From: RHLJ01 sp965601955
Lineage (GTDB): Bacteria > Bacteroidota > Rhodothermia > Balneolales > Balneolaceae
Reading direction: 5' to 3'
Assembly: GCA_965601955.1 (NCBI GenBank)
Contig: OZ271855.1
Coordinates: 2,790,001-2,854,000, forward strand
Length of the DNA: 64,000 bases
Shown: positions 49,462-58,972 of the stretch, piece by piece
Layout of the letters: each line of letters opens with the position of its first letter
How positions within the stretch are numbered: the stretch's first letter is position 1
Position numbers and translations under genes: made by a program
The notes under the pieces: model-generated
What the model was told of the DNA's origin: nothing
Seen by the model: only the letters and a program-made list of their open reading frames with translations
Databases searched by the model: none

Positions 49462-52038
49462 ATGCAGAGAATTAGAATTATGTCAATAAAAAAGCTATTA
49501 GCCTTAGTCGGGGTCTGCGCCATCTTAGCTCAAACGAGCCCAATTACTGCGCAGGAAGAACAACTACTGGAAAACCCACTCTTATTTGCCCTTGTAGGGC
49601 CACCAGTTTTATCAAATGGGTCATATGCGCACCAGCTTGAGACTTTCGGTAACCATTTAGCTACCATGAGAGCTTCTCCCAGAGGAGGAGACCTCGCGCT
49701 CATGGATATATATGGAAACGTAAGATTGCTTACTGATGAAGCCGGTTTTGGTCTTCCTTCAGGTGAAATACAAACGGAAGAAGGGATCGCCGTCCGTCAG
49801 CCAGCTGTCCATTGGGATGGTACAAAGGCCTTGTTTTCAATGTTAATTGGCGGCCCAATTAAGCCCTACGATCAATCGCACAGGAATAATCGATGGCAGA
49901 TTTATGAGATCACAAATCTAGATGATGTCATAAAAGGGGATACAGCCATTATCGTAAAGGTACCTTTTCAGCCTGCGTACAATAATATTTCACCTATCTA
50001 CGGAACTGACGATCAGATTATTTATACCTCTGATGCTCCCCTATTTGATATGGTGCACACCTACCCCCAGCTCGATGAATACGAATCCACTCCTATCAAT
50101 TCAGGAATTTGGAAACTGAATCCATCAACAGGAGATGTGGTACATCTTACCCATTCACCAAGTGGAGACTTTGATCTTTTTCTTGCCAGTGACGGACGTG
50201 TTATTTCAACCCGTTGGGAGCATCTAAAAAGAGATCAACAAACAGACGCTCATCGTGCGGGATTAGTAAATTACGAACCCTCTCAATATGAAAGCGAGAG
50301 CGCTGGAGCACCTGCCATCATAGGGCCGGCCATGAAAGATGGCAAACCCTATGCTGATGAAGAAGGTATTCCTTATGAAGTTTACCCTGAAGCAAGAGTA
50401 GAAAACGACCCCACTCGTGATCCCAACGAGCCTCTTCACGATTTCAATGAATTTCTTGTCTGGGAAATTACAGAAAACGGAGAAAGGCATCAGACCATGA
50501 ACCATGTTGGACGTCATGAGTTTGGGGGAGTTTTTCAGCATCCATCAAAACTGGATGACGAAAACCTGGTATATAACCTTGGCGATTTATCCTCAAACGC
50601 TTACCGACTGACAGTCGGATCAGATGCTGGAATTTTTCAGGTTAAGGAAGATCCGCGGCCTGGTAAAGAAGGTACCTTTTATGGAACATGGGCCAGAGAA
50701 TTCAGTCGTTTCGCATCAGGTAGGATTTTTGAATTTGCTTTACCTATTGGCAAAAACCCTCAGGATATGGAAGTAATAGACTGGACCAGTACTCTCATTG
50801 ATAGTGGAGAAGAAAACGATAAAGGGCATTTCAGAAATCCTGTAATGAGTACTAATGGAACTATGTTGGTATCACATACCAACCAAACGGGGTTATACAA
50901 CCTTGAGAATAAGTATCACTTCCAGATCAAAAAAATGATTCCATACGAAGTGAGTGAATCCGGCACAGAGCACTATGCAGGAAAACCTATAACCGGAGAA
51001 GGATTTTCTAAAGAAATTGTCTGGTATGGAGATTTCGTTGAGCCGCTGAGAGATACTGTAAGTTTACACGAAGTAGATATTATTGAGATTGTTCCTCGCT
51101 CCAGACCCGCAGCACGGCCTACCTATGAAATCGCTGATATAGAAAAAGAAGTAATTGAAGAAGAAGGTGTAGACGCTGAAGAACTTCGTGAGTGGATGAT
51201 TGAAAGAAATCTGGCTATGATTGTTGTGAGAAATGCCACTGAAAGAGACGCTGGAGAAAGCCAGCAGCCTTTCAACCTACAGGTACCGGGAGGCACTTCG
51301 ACGATCCCCAAGGATGGAAAAGTATATAACATTTCTCACCTCCAAATTTTTGGTGCAGAGCTTATCCGATCATATGGGTTAAAACATGACGTAGGAAGAA
51401 GAATTTTGGCTCACCCTCTTCGTAATACTGACCAACATCCAGGTATGGAGGATTACAATATGCTTGATGAAGAAGCAGGTGATGCACTAATACCTATTCG
51501 AGAAGACGGTTCTATTGCTGCTTTTGTTCCTGCTACAAGAGCTATAACCTGGCAGACTGTATCTCCAAAGGGAGAAGGTATAGTTAGAGAACGGCAATGG
51601 GTTACTTTTGCACCCGGTGAAATTCGAACATGCGAAGGTTGCCACGGCATCAACAATACCAGCCATGCGGGGAATATAGCTCCAAATAATAAACCACAGG
51701 CATTAAGAGACCTCCTTCAGCACTGGAAGGATTTGGGTGGCAGCACTACTAATTCCGAAACTGAAGAAGCTCCAAGAAGCTTTGCCGTACATCAAAACTA
51801 TCCAAACCCATTCAATCCGAGTACTCAAATAAGTTTTGACCTCCCTTCAGCAAGTGAAGTAACCGTTAATGTATATGATTCTAAGGGAAGCCTTGTTCAA
51901 ACTTTAACTCAACAACGTTATTCATCAGGTTCGCATACAATTACCTTCAAAGGTGACGGCTTAGCTAGTGGAAGTTACTTCTATACGATTAAGTCGGCAT
52001 TTGGTACCCAAACAAAGCAAATGCTATTGGCTAAATAA
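49462..52038 (+). CDS. HzsA-like secreted cytochrome with T9SS sorting domain
   Basis: 858 aa; the ATG at 49480 (MSIKKLLALV...) is an alternative start that gives a tidier signal peptide. The body matches proteins related to the hydrazine-synthase alpha-subunit middle domain: a beta-propeller-like N-terminal part (SPRGGDLALMDIYGNVRLLT; DDQIIYTSDAPLFD) and, near residue 722, one c-type heme site CEGCHG. The end is a Por-secretion/T9SS type A sorting domain (HQNYPNPFNPSTQISFDLPS ... MLLAK). So it is probably exported to the surface. Activity unknown; a role in hydrazine synthesis is not implied. Confidence 0.72.
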   Translation: MQRIRIMSIKKLLALVGVCAILAQTSPITAQEEQLLENPLLFALVGPPVLSNGSYAHQLETFGNHLATMRASPRGGDLALMDIYGNVRLLTDEAGFGLPSGEIQTEEGIAVRQPAVHWDGTKALFSMLIGGPIKPYDQSHRNNRWQIYEITNLDDVIKGDTAIIVKVPFQPAYNNISPIYGTDDQIIYTSDAPLFDMVHTYPQLDEYESTPINSGIWKLNPSTGDVVHLTHSPSGDFDLFLASDGRVISTRWEHLKRDQQTDAHRAGLVNYEPSQYESESAGAPAIIGPAMKDGKPYADEEGIPYEVYPEARVENDPTRDPNEPLHDFNEFLVWEITENGERHQTMNHVGRHEFGGVFQHPSKLDDENLVYNLGDLSSNAYRLTVGSDAGIFQVKEDPRPGKEGTFYGTWAREFSRFASGRIFEFALPIGKNPQDMEVIDWTSTLIDSGEENDKGHFRNPVMSTNGTMLVSHTNQTGLYNLENKYHFQIKKMIPYEVSESGTEHYAGKPITGEGFSKEIVWYGDFVEPLRDTVSLHEVDIIEIVPRSRPAARPTYEIADIEKEVIEEEGVDAEELREWMIERNLAMIVVRNATERDAGESQQPFNLQVPGGTSTIPKDGKVYNISHLQIFGAELIRSYGLKHDVGRRILAHPLRNTDQHPGMEDYNMLDEEAGDALIPIREDGSIAAFVPATRAITWQTVSPKGEGIVRERQWVTFAPGEIRTCEGCHGINNTSHAGNIAPNNKPQALRDLLQHWKDLGGSTTNSETEEAPRSFAVHQNYPNPFNPSTQISFDLPSASEVTVNVYDSKGSLVQTLTQQRYSSGSHTITFKGDGLASGSYFYTIKSAFGTQTKQMLLAK

Positions 52039-52075
52039 ATCAATGTTGTTAAACAGGCTACCTGGCTAACACCTG

Positions 52076-52109
52076 GGGTGGGTTTCTATATGAAAACCAC
52101 CCTTTTTTT
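52076..52109 (+). terminator. Terminator after the HzsA-like gene
   Basis: GGGTGGGTTTC and GAAAACCACCC pair over 11 bp with one mismatch and a 5-nt loop, followed by seven T. Confidence 0.85.
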
Positions 52110-52195
52110 ATGTGCACATTCTCAAAAATGACATTGATACGTCATTATTTTGCCGTAATTTAAGCGCGAATTTCGGGTATTATTTAACTAGAATT

Positions 52196-54946
52196 ATGTT
52201 TATCAAACGGATAGCTGTACTCCTAATGGTGTTTCTTGGAGGTGAAGTTGCTTGGGCTCAAACCGATTCCATTGCTCCAAGCCTTAATGATTCTTCATTA
52301 ATAACCTTTCTGCGAACTAATTACACTGCCTCTTCTCCAAAAGATTATGATGAAGCAAGAGATTCTATGTATACCTCTATTGATGTAGATGCTACCGATA
52401 GTCTCACTTGTGTGTATTCTGGGTTAAGGGCAGAAGCAGATGGTACACGCACCCCAAGTAATGGTTCTCAAAGTTTTAATACTGAGCATAGCTGGCCTCA
52501 GAGTTTTTATGATAACAATGAGCCTATGCGCGGAGATATTCACCACTTATACCCTACCTGGAGCTCGCCTAATTCGTCAAGGGGCAACCACCCTTTTGCA
52601 GAGATTGATGACAATCTTACTACTTCGTGGTGGTTTTGGGAAAATGGAGCTAGTGTCTCTTCTATCCCCTCTTCCAATATTGATGAGTACAGCGAATACT
52701 ATAATGATACTTTTGAACCCAGAGAGGACCACAAAGGAAATGCTGCCAGAGCTATGTTCTATTTCTGGACGATGTATCAGACAAATTCAGATATCATAAA
52801 TGACGCCTTTGATAATGAAGCCTTTTTCGATGGAATGAAGGAAACCTTATATCAATGGCATCAGGATGATCCTGTTGATGCCGCTGAAGTAGCCAGAAGC
52901 CTGCACATTGAGGAAGTACAGGGAAACAGGAACCCATTTATTCATGACACCACTTTGGTCAGAAGAGCTTATTTCTATTCGGAGAGTTCGTCTTCAGAAG
53001 ACGATATTTATATCTCAGAAGTCTATGAAGCGAATGGAGGAACTGTCAAATACCTTGAGTTATTCAATAATTCTGATTCAACCATTAATCTTGCCACCGG
53101 CGACTGGGCGTTACTTAGGTATACCAATGATGGAACAAGCCCTTCTGTAACTATTTCTTTAACTGGCGAAATGCCTTCTAAAAGTTTTATTGTGGTGGGT
53201 GATGATAATAGCAGCAGTGGAGTACAAACCGTATTTGGAGAAGGTTTTGTTGATATAAATACCTCATCCGTAAACCACAATGGGAATGATAAATATGTAC
53301 TGGTAAAGAACGCTACTTCTACCCCTGATACCATTGATTCGTTTGCCAAAGATAATATAGGAAGCAATTCCTCATTTGCTACAAACCAGGTTGCGTACCG
53401 TATTGCTTCAGCATTACCCAACGATGGAAGTTTTGGGCAAACATCTGTATCTAGTGATGGAGATACTGTTTCATCAGGTAACTGGGTAGTCTTCGATATA
53501 TCGTCAAGTAATAGTAATGCAAGCCTTGTAGCTACTCCAGGTTTTAATCGAGGAATTGAGGCCACGGCTAAGCCAGGAGCGATAATATCCGGCTCCACGG
53601 GATGGCGTTTACTCTCAATTCCAATGAACGATGCTAACCTCTCCGAGATTTCAGACGATACAGCTATCCAGGGTGTAGATGATGCTTCGGCAGCAAACAT
53701 ATTCACGTACAATAGTTCTGGGTCTTACGATACTCCTGCCACCACAAGCACTACCCTCAATAGCGGTGAAGGATTGATCCTGTACTTCTTCAACAACGAC
53801 ACCCTCGGAAGCTCTTCCCTACCAATAAAATTTGATGTTTCCGGAGACGAGCCCTCGTCTGATGTATCTGTTACCCTCAATACCTCTACTACTGAGTCCG
53901 GGTCCTATTTTACCCTGGTTGGCAATCCGTTTCAAAGTAACTTTGATGCAAATTCTATCACGGTAGATAATCCATTACAAACAAACATTCACTTCCTTGA
54001 AAATGGACTTTACTCTCCGGAGACCAGAAGCTCCACTATTATAAGTCCGTGGCAGGGGTTTTGGGTTGAATCAGGAACATCTTCCCCTGCTACTTCAATA
54101 ACTTTTCCAACAAGCGGTAAAGTAAACTCCTCTGCGACAGTCTATGCTTTTGCAAAAGCATCTGAAAAAACCATGAACGCCAGACTGAATCTTCGATCGA
54201 ACTCATCCTATGACAAGGGGTGCAAGATCACTTTTAACTCTAATGCTACTTTGGGTTGGGATTTATTCGATGCTTCTAAGCTTAACCCAACGATCAGTAA
54301 TTACGCAATTCTTGGGTGCCAGCTCGGAGATGAAGTTAAATCAGCGGAATCTCTTCCTTTTGATATTCCTGGTACATTACCCATTGATTTGTTTATTGAA
54401 TCAAAGAATGTGGATGATACACTTCAATTTGAATGGGAAATTGATGAAGAGTTACTTTCTATGTATTCATTCCAGCTAATCGATACTGAAGCAGAAACAG
54501 GAATTGAGCTATCTGATTCTGAGTCTTATCAATTTGAGTATGAGTCAGTCCATGACGAACAACAAAAAAGAACTGTTTCCTTCGCCAAAAAAATCTTTTC
54601 CAAACACAACACTTCTTCCAGGTTCAGCCTGATTATTTCGAGAAAAACTGTTGTTAGTAACGATACTAACACTGATCGAGCCGATCAATTTATTGTTCAC
54701 CAGAACTACCCAAATCCTTTTAACCCAAGCACATTAATTAGATTTGAATTGCCTTCTGCTAGCCAGACTTCAATTAATGTATATGATATAAGGGGGAGCT
54801 TAGTTCAAACCCTCGTTAATGGTGAGCTATCAGCAGGAACTCATTCGATTAGATTTAACGGAGAAAGTCTAGCAAGCGGTGTATACTTCTATACTATCCG
54901 TACTGCCCATGGGAGCATTACTCAAAAAATGCTCCTGGCTAAATAG
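52196..54946 (+). CDS. Secreted endonuclease I with lamin-tail and T9SS sorting domains
   Basis: 916 aa from the ATG at 52196, which opens the signal peptide MFIKRIAVLLMVFLGGEVAWA; a longer frame from 52112 has no signal-like start. Residues ~40-265 form an Endonuclease I (EndA/NucM) domain, with FNTEHSWPQSF, GDIHHLYPTWSSPNSSRGNHPF and later a RNPFIHD closing motif. A lamin-tail domain follows (about 295-460; ISEVYEANGGTVKYLELFN). A beta-rich region then leads to the T9SS type A sorting domain (HQNYPNPFNPSTLIRFELPS ... MLLAK). It should degrade extracellular DNA or RNA, for nutrient use or biofilm remodelling. Confidence 0.9.
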   Translation: MFIKRIAVLLMVFLGGEVAWAQTDSIAPSLNDSSLITFLRTNYTASSPKDYDEARDSMYTSIDVDATDSLTCVYSGLRAEADGTRTPSNGSQSFNTEHSWPQSFYDNNEPMRGDIHHLYPTWSSPNSSRGNHPFAEIDDNLTTSWWFWENGASVSSIPSSNIDEYSEYYNDTFEPREDHKGNAARAMFYFWTMYQTNSDIINDAFDNEAFFDGMKETLYQWHQDDPVDAAEVARSLHIEEVQGNRNPFIHDTTLVRRAYFYSESSSSEDDIYISEVYEANGGTVKYLELFNNSDSTINLATGDWALLRYTNDGTSPSVTISLTGEMPSKSFIVVGDDNSSSGVQTVFGEGFVDINTSSVNHNGNDKYVLVKNATSTPDTIDSFAKDNIGSNSSFATNQVAYRIASALPNDGSFGQTSVSSDGDTVSSGNWVVFDISSSNSNASLVATPGFNRGIEATAKPGAIISGSTGWRLLSIPMNDANLSEISDDTAIQGVDDASAANIFTYNSSGSYDTPATTSTTLNSGEGLILYFFNNDTLGSSSLPIKFDVSGDEPSSDVSVTLNTSTTESGSYFTLVGNPFQSNFDANSITVDNPLQTNIHFLENGLYSPETRSSTIISPWQGFWVESGTSSPATSITFPTSGKVNSSATVYAFAKASEKTMNARLNLRSNSSYDKGCKITFNSNATLGWDLFDASKLNPTISNYAILGCQLGDEVKSAESLPFDIPGTLPIDLFIESKNVDDTLQFEWEIDEELLSMYSFQLIDTEAETGIELSDSESYQFEYESVHDEQQKRTVSFAKKIFSKHNTSSRFSLIISRKTVVSNDTNTDRADQFIVHQNYPNPFNPSTLIRFELPSASQTSINVYDIRGSLVQTLVNGELSAGTHSIRFNGESLASGVYFYTIRTAHGSITQKMLLAK

Positions 54947-55714
54947 CTATAGTGGGTCTTTTTTGGCTTTCTCAAGAAGAGAATAATCCGTTAGGTCGTA
55001 TTGTATAGGTGTTACTGAAGCGAAGCCTTCATTAAGAATGTGAATATCTGCGTCACTTCCATCATCAAGCAATTCAAACCTTCCGGTTAACCAGTAATAT
55101 GCACGATTCGATGGGTCTTGTCGCGCCTCGTATTCTTCTACATAACGGCTATCTGCCATCCTTGCCCATCTAATTCCTTTGAATTCTCCTGAAGGGGCAT
55201 TCACATTTAGAGTCACTCCTTTTGGAAGTCCATTCTCAAGTACAAAACGGGTTACTCTTCGAGCTGCCTCTTTACATCCGGTTAAATCTGCTTCCCCATC
55301 ATAATCGATACAACTTACCGCGATTGATGGATATCCAAGTACTGTTCCTTCGGTAGCTGCACTTACCGTACCGGAATAAAGGATATTAATTCCTGCATTA
55401 CTGCCATGATTAATTCCGCTAAGGACCAAGTCGGGTTTAATCTCCAATAATTGATCATGAGCCAGCTTGACACAATCAGCCGGAGTTCCATTTATCGCCT
55501 GCCCTTTGAACTTACCTGCCACTTCGATGGCTTGTGACCTCAAGGGTTGTTCAATAGTAATGGCATGGCCTACTGCACTTTGCTGCCTGTCAGGAGCTAC
55601 AATAATTACATCCCCGAATTCAGAAGCTACTTCCGCAAGTGCTTTTATCCCGTTTGAATAGATTCCATCATCATTACTAACAAGAATTAGTGGTTTCTTG
55701 TCTCTATTTATCAT
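54947..55714 (-). CDS. surE: 5'/3'-nucleotidase SurE
   Basis: 255 aa. Metal and phosphate site motifs: ILVSNDDGIYSNGIKAL (N-terminal Asp-Asp), RQQSAVGHAITI, INGTPADCVKLA and LSGINHGSNAGINILYSGTV. SurE is a survival protein that dephosphorylates nucleoside monophosphates. The stop abuts the stop of the convergent endonuclease gene. The start overlaps panB by 4 nt, so the gene is in a fabZ-panB-surE operon. Confidence 0.96.
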   Translation of the reverse strand: MINRDKKPLILVSNDDGIYSNGIKALAEVASEFGDVIIVAPDRQQSAVGHAITIEQPLRSQAIEVAGKFKGQAINGTPADCVKLAHDQLLEIKPDLVLSGINHGSNAGINILYSGTVSAATEGTVLGYPSIAVSCIDYDGEADLTGCKEAARRVTRFVLENGLPKGVTLNVNAPSGEFKGIRWARMADSRYVEEYEARQDPSNRAYYWLTGRFELLDDGSDADIHILNEGFASVTPIQYDLTDYSLLEKAKKDPL

Positions 55715-56541
55715 CCTCCGTATTGCTCCTCTTTATTTGGAAAATCCTTTTCCTTAATGTCTTTTATATAGTTTTGAACAGCGTCAGTCATGGTTGTATG
55801 TAGGTCTGCATACCTTCTCAAAAAACGAGGGCTAAAGCCTTTGTTCATCCCTAACATATCGTGAATCACAAGGACCTGTCCGTCACAATCTACTCCTGCT
55901 CCAATACCAATCGTAGGAATAGAGAGCTGTTCTGATACTTTCTTTGCCAGTTTAGCAGGAATTTTCTCAAGCACCATTGAAAAGCACCCCGCTTCTTCGA
56001 GTAGCTTTGCTTCTTCAATCAGGATATTAGCCTCCTCTTCATCCTGAGCCCGCACTTTATAAGTACCAAACTTATAAATGCTTTGTGGGGTAAGCCCAAG
56101 ATGCCCCATTACCGGAATACCAGCATCTACAATCTTTCGAATTGTATTTAAGATGGGCTTGCCTCCTTCCATTTTCACAGCATGAGCGCCGGCTTCTTTC
56201 ATCATCCTTCCGGCATTAATCAGGGCCTCTTTTGGAGTAATCTGATAACTCATAAATGGTAAGTCTGCGATAACAAGTGCACGGTCTACCCCCCTTACAA
56301 CACATGATGTATGGTAAATCATATTCTCAAGAGTGATAGGTACGGTAGTTTCAAACCCTGCCATCACATTGCTGGCAGAATCTCCAACCAGAATTATATC
56401 AATACCAGCCTGGTCTACAATTTTCGCCATGGTGTAATCATAGGCAGTAAGCATGGAGATTTTCTCTCCATTTCGCTTCATGTCAACCACGGTTTGGGTG
56501 GTGATTTTCGCGGGACGATTTGTAACCGTTTGAGTACTCAT
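55711..56541 (-). CDS. panB: 3-methyl-2-oxobutanoate hydroxymethyltransferase PanB
   Basis: 276 aa. Makes ketopantoate from 2-ketoisovalerate and methylenetetrahydrofolate, the first committed step to pantothenate and CoA. Motifs: ISMLTAYDYTMAKIVDQAG, ILVGDSASNVMAGFETT (Mg-binding Asp), AVKMEGGKP, VMGHLGLTPQS and VLVIHDMLGMN. It is coupled to both neighbours (1-nt overlap with fabZ, 4-nt overlap with surE). Confidence 0.97.
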   Translation of the reverse strand: MSTQTVTNRPAKITTQTVVDMKRNGEKISMLTAYDYTMAKIVDQAGIDIILVGDSASNVMAGFETTVPITLENMIYHTSCVVRGVDRALVIADLPFMSYQITPKEALINAGRMMKEAGAHAVKMEGGKPILNTIRKIVDAGIPVMGHLGLTPQSIYKFGTYKVRAQDEEEANILIEEAKLLEEAGCFSMVLEKIPAKLAKKVSEQLSIPTIGIGAGVDCDGQVLVIHDMLGMNKGFSPRFLRRYADLHTTMTDAVQNYIKDIKEKDFPNKEEQYGG

Positions 56542-56975
56542 TAACCAGCTTTTGGCACTACTGCAGCAGAAGCTTCCAGTTCACAGGTCACTTCTCCATC
56601 TACTGTGGCTTTACCAGTCATGGTAACAAAATTCCTTCTCATAGCACCTAGTTCTACTTCGAGCACTAATTGATCGCCTGGTACTACCTGCCTTCGGAAT
56701 TTGCAATTCTTAATACCAGTAAACACCATGATATTATTATCAGGGTCTTCAACTTTAGTCTTCATTAGCATAATAGCCCCTGCTTGCGCAAGTGCCTCCA
56801 CTTGAAGTACCCCAGGCATAATAGGCTGTCCAGGAAAATGCCCATTAAAAAAATCTTCATTCCCCGTCACATTTTTGATGGCTTTTATCTTGTCATCGCC
56901 CATTTCCAGAACCCGGTCTACTAACAAAAAAGGGTATCGATGGGGTATTACTTGTTTAATTTCTTCTATCTGCAT
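56541..56975 (-). CDS. fabZ: 3-hydroxyacyl-ACP dehydratase FabZ
   Basis: 144 aa. Hot-dog-fold dehydratase of the fatty acid elongation cycle. HRYPFLLVDRVLEM opens the domain, and NGHFPGQPIMPGVLQVEALAQ carries the catalytic His and Glu. Unlike the LpxC-FabZ fusion frequent in Bacteroidia, it stands alone. Its stop overlaps the panB start by 1 nt. Confidence 0.95.
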   Translation of the reverse strand: MQIEEIKQVIPHRYPFLLVDRVLEMGDDKIKAIKNVTGNEDFFNGHFPGQPIMPGVLQVEALAQAGAIMLMKTKVEDPDNNIMVFTGIKNCKFRRQVVPGDQLVLEVELGAMRRNFVTMTGKATVDGEVTCELEASAAVVPKAG

Positions 56976-57015
56976 GTATTTGGTTGGTTTAATAATCTCG
57001 GCGGTGAATATACAA

Positions 57016-57705
57016 TTATTGAACTACACCCACATATACGTATGCTATGCCTCCGGTGAGCTTCAACTTACGTGTTTCGAAAAAGGAGCCGGCTTCTTCC
57101 ATGAGTTTTAGGAACTTTTCTCCTGCAGGAAACATGGCACTGGTACGTGGCAGATACGTGTAGGCATCACGGTTTCCACTTAATAGACCGCCAACGGTGG
57201 GCATAATGTGTTGGCTATATAAATTGTATGGGTATTTAAGTACCCCTTTTGGCTGTCCAAATTCTAAAACGACCACTCTTCCTCCAGGCTTAACAACCCG
57301 GGCCATTTCTTTTAAGGCTGTAATGGGTTCGTCTACATTCCTAATGCCAAATGAGATACTCGCTATGTCAAAGCGGTCATCCTTATAGGGTAGGTTCATT
57401 GCATCTGCCACTTCAAAATCTACATCCAGGCCTTTTTTTTCTGCTTTACCCGGAGCTGATTCTATCATTGGAGCACAGAAATCTGTACCTAAAACATATC
57501 CTTCTTTACCTACTACTTTTTTAAACTCTATGGCCAGATCACCCGTGCCCGTAGCACAGTCGAGTACATGATCTCCATGCTTAGCTCCACTTTCCTGGAT
57601 AGTTTTTTTCCTCCAGTGATGGTGCACTCCAAAGGAAAGAACGGTATTAACGCGATCATAATCGTCTGCGATATCCGCAAACATTGATCTTACTTTTTCA
57701 CTCAT
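57016..57705 (-). CDS. menG: Demethylmenaquinone methyltransferase MenG/UbiE
   Basis: 229 aa. SAM-dependent C-methyltransferase for the last step of menaquinone synthesis. Seen: MFADIADDYDRVNTVLSFGVHHHWRK at the N-terminus, SAM site VLDCATGTGDLAIEF, ISFGIRNVDEP and the motif YLPRTSAMFPAGEKF near the C-terminus. Length and signatures are typical. It sits 41 bp ahead of fabZ in the same direction and may be part of that operon. Confidence 0.95.
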   Translation of the reverse strand: MSEKVRSMFADIADDYDRVNTVLSFGVHHHWRKKTIQESGAKHGDHVLDCATGTGDLAIEFKKVVGKEGYVLGTDFCAPMIESAPGKAEKKGLDVDFEVADAMNLPYKDDRFDIASISFGIRNVDEPITALKEMARVVKPGGRVVVLEFGQPKGVLKYPYNLYSQHIMPTVGGLLSGNRDAYTYLPRTSAMFPAGEKFLKLMEEAGSFFETRKLKLTGGIAYVYVGVVQ

Positions 57706-57770
57706 TTAAAAACCTGTTTATTAACTCCAATACCTAACTCTAAAAGTACGGGTTTAATTCACTATAATCT

Positions 57771-58400
57771 TTATTTATAAGTGAACTCTTCCAGTTCCAG
57801 ATGATCAATATTATTGAGTCTTACAGGGCTAAAACTCTTTCCATCCCATGTCAAATGGTTAATTGCTCCATTCTGATGCTGTATCTGATGCATATTCTTT
57901 AAACCCATTCCCAAAAACTCTGAGAGAAGCACTCTGATGAGCCGTCCGTGCAGCATAAACGCAATATATTTTTCTTCAGAAGACATCAGGATTTCCAAAA
58001 ACTTTTCTCCCGCCCTTTTAAATACTTCTTCCGGAGATTCACCCCCTGGAATTTTAGTATCCGTTTCTCCGGATATCCAGGCCTTTTGTATCACTCTGAT
58101 TTGATCTATTACTTCTTCAAAGGGCTTCCCCTCCCAATCACCAAAACTCATTTCATCCAATTCTTCATACTGATCAAACTCTAATCCTTTAGATTCTATA
58201 AGTGGTTTCGCTGTTTCTAAGGTTCTCACCAAACTACTTGTTATCACCTTCTGGATAGGAATATCCTTCAGGGTATTTGCTATTCCAACAGCCTGCTGTT
58301 TTCCCTTTTCATTAATAGAAGCGTTTATCTTTCTGCCCTGAAGTAAGTGATTCTTGTTGTTATCAGTCTCCCCGTGACGGATAATATAGATGTGTTTCAT
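57771..58400 (-). CDS. Histidine phosphatase family protein (phosphoglycerate-mutase-like)
   Basis: 209 aa. The phosphohistidine site is IIRHGETDNNKNHLLQGR at the N-terminus; the second arginine is in TSSLVRTLETA, the Glu in MSFGDWEG, and the distal His in AFMLHGRLIRVLLSE. Members act on phosphoesters of sugars, nucleotides or cobalamin precursors; CobC and broad-specificity PhoE types cannot be told apart here. It overlaps the upstream lipoprotein gene's stop by 4 nt. Confidence 0.92.
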   Translation of the reverse strand: MKHIYIIRHGETDNNKNHLLQGRKINASINEKGKQQAVGIANTLKDIPIQKVITSSLVRTLETAKPLIESKGLEFDQYEELDEMSFGDWEGKPFEEVIDQIRVIQKAWISGETDTKIPGGESPEEVFKRAGEKFLEILMSSEEKYIAFMLHGRLIRVLLSEFLGMGLKNMHQIQHQNGAINHLTWDGKSFSPVRLNNIDHLELEEFTYK

Positions 58401-58972
58401 AATTGAAGCGATATATCAAGATGTTTAAATAGCATGTTTCTGTACAAATTTCTTAAACCGATATCAAAAGTAGTAACCTGGTTATTAGGATCATTTTTTT
58501 CAGACTTACTTAGCCAATTAACCCCTTTATCAGGATTTACTACTTTGGCCATGTTAACTCTCACTTTATACTTTTCGTCAAAAATAAATAGACCGTCCTT
58601 ATACACATCTACCTCCATACTCATAACATATATAGGCCCAGGATCAATTATATTTACTGTAACTCCTTTTTTCACTGTTATGGCTTTTACCTTGAAAAGA
58701 AAACCTTCATCAGTATTGCTAGTAGATTCAATTCCTGTTATTTGACTTTGGTATCCATCTAAAATCGCCTGTAGATAGAATTCCCCTATTTCATCTACAT
58801 GATTATTCTCTCTTATGATTTCAATGGCCTGGTCGTTAAAGAAAGAGGTCTTTGAAGTCAGAGTAACATTTTCGCCAATCACATTTATCACTCCCTCATA
58901 ATTTATAAGAGGAGAAGTGGAAGCACACCCAGCTAATACAATTATGATTACCAGGCTTAGCCTATTTCTCAT
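58397..58972 (-). CDS. Hypothetical lipoprotein
   Basis: About 191 aa from the ATG at 58972; a longer frame to 59011 exists but would put 13 residues before the signal peptide. The signal MRNRLSLVIIIVLAGCAS has lipobox LAGC (Cys16). The rest is beta-rich without a family I recognise (YEGVINVIGENVTLTSKTSFFND; INIIDPGPIYVMSMEV-like strands). It overlaps the end of the membrane-protein gene by 11 nt and the histidine phosphatase by 4 nt, so the three form one unit. Confidence 0.75.
   Translation of the reverse strand: MRNRLSLVIIIVLAGCASTSPLINYEGVINVIGENVTLTSKTSFFNDQAIEIIRENNHVDEIGEFYLQAILDGYQSQITGIESTSNTDEGFLFKVKAITVKKGVTVNIIDPGPIYVMSMEVDVYKDGLFIFDEKYKVRVNMAKVVNPDKGVNWLSKSEKNDPNNQVTTFDIGLRNLYRNMLFKHLDISLQL

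Noticed and set aside
53023..53712. 229-codon minus-strand frame
   Set aside because: Lies antisense inside the endonuclease I gene, whose domains and T9SS tail are clear; no family features in the antisense product.
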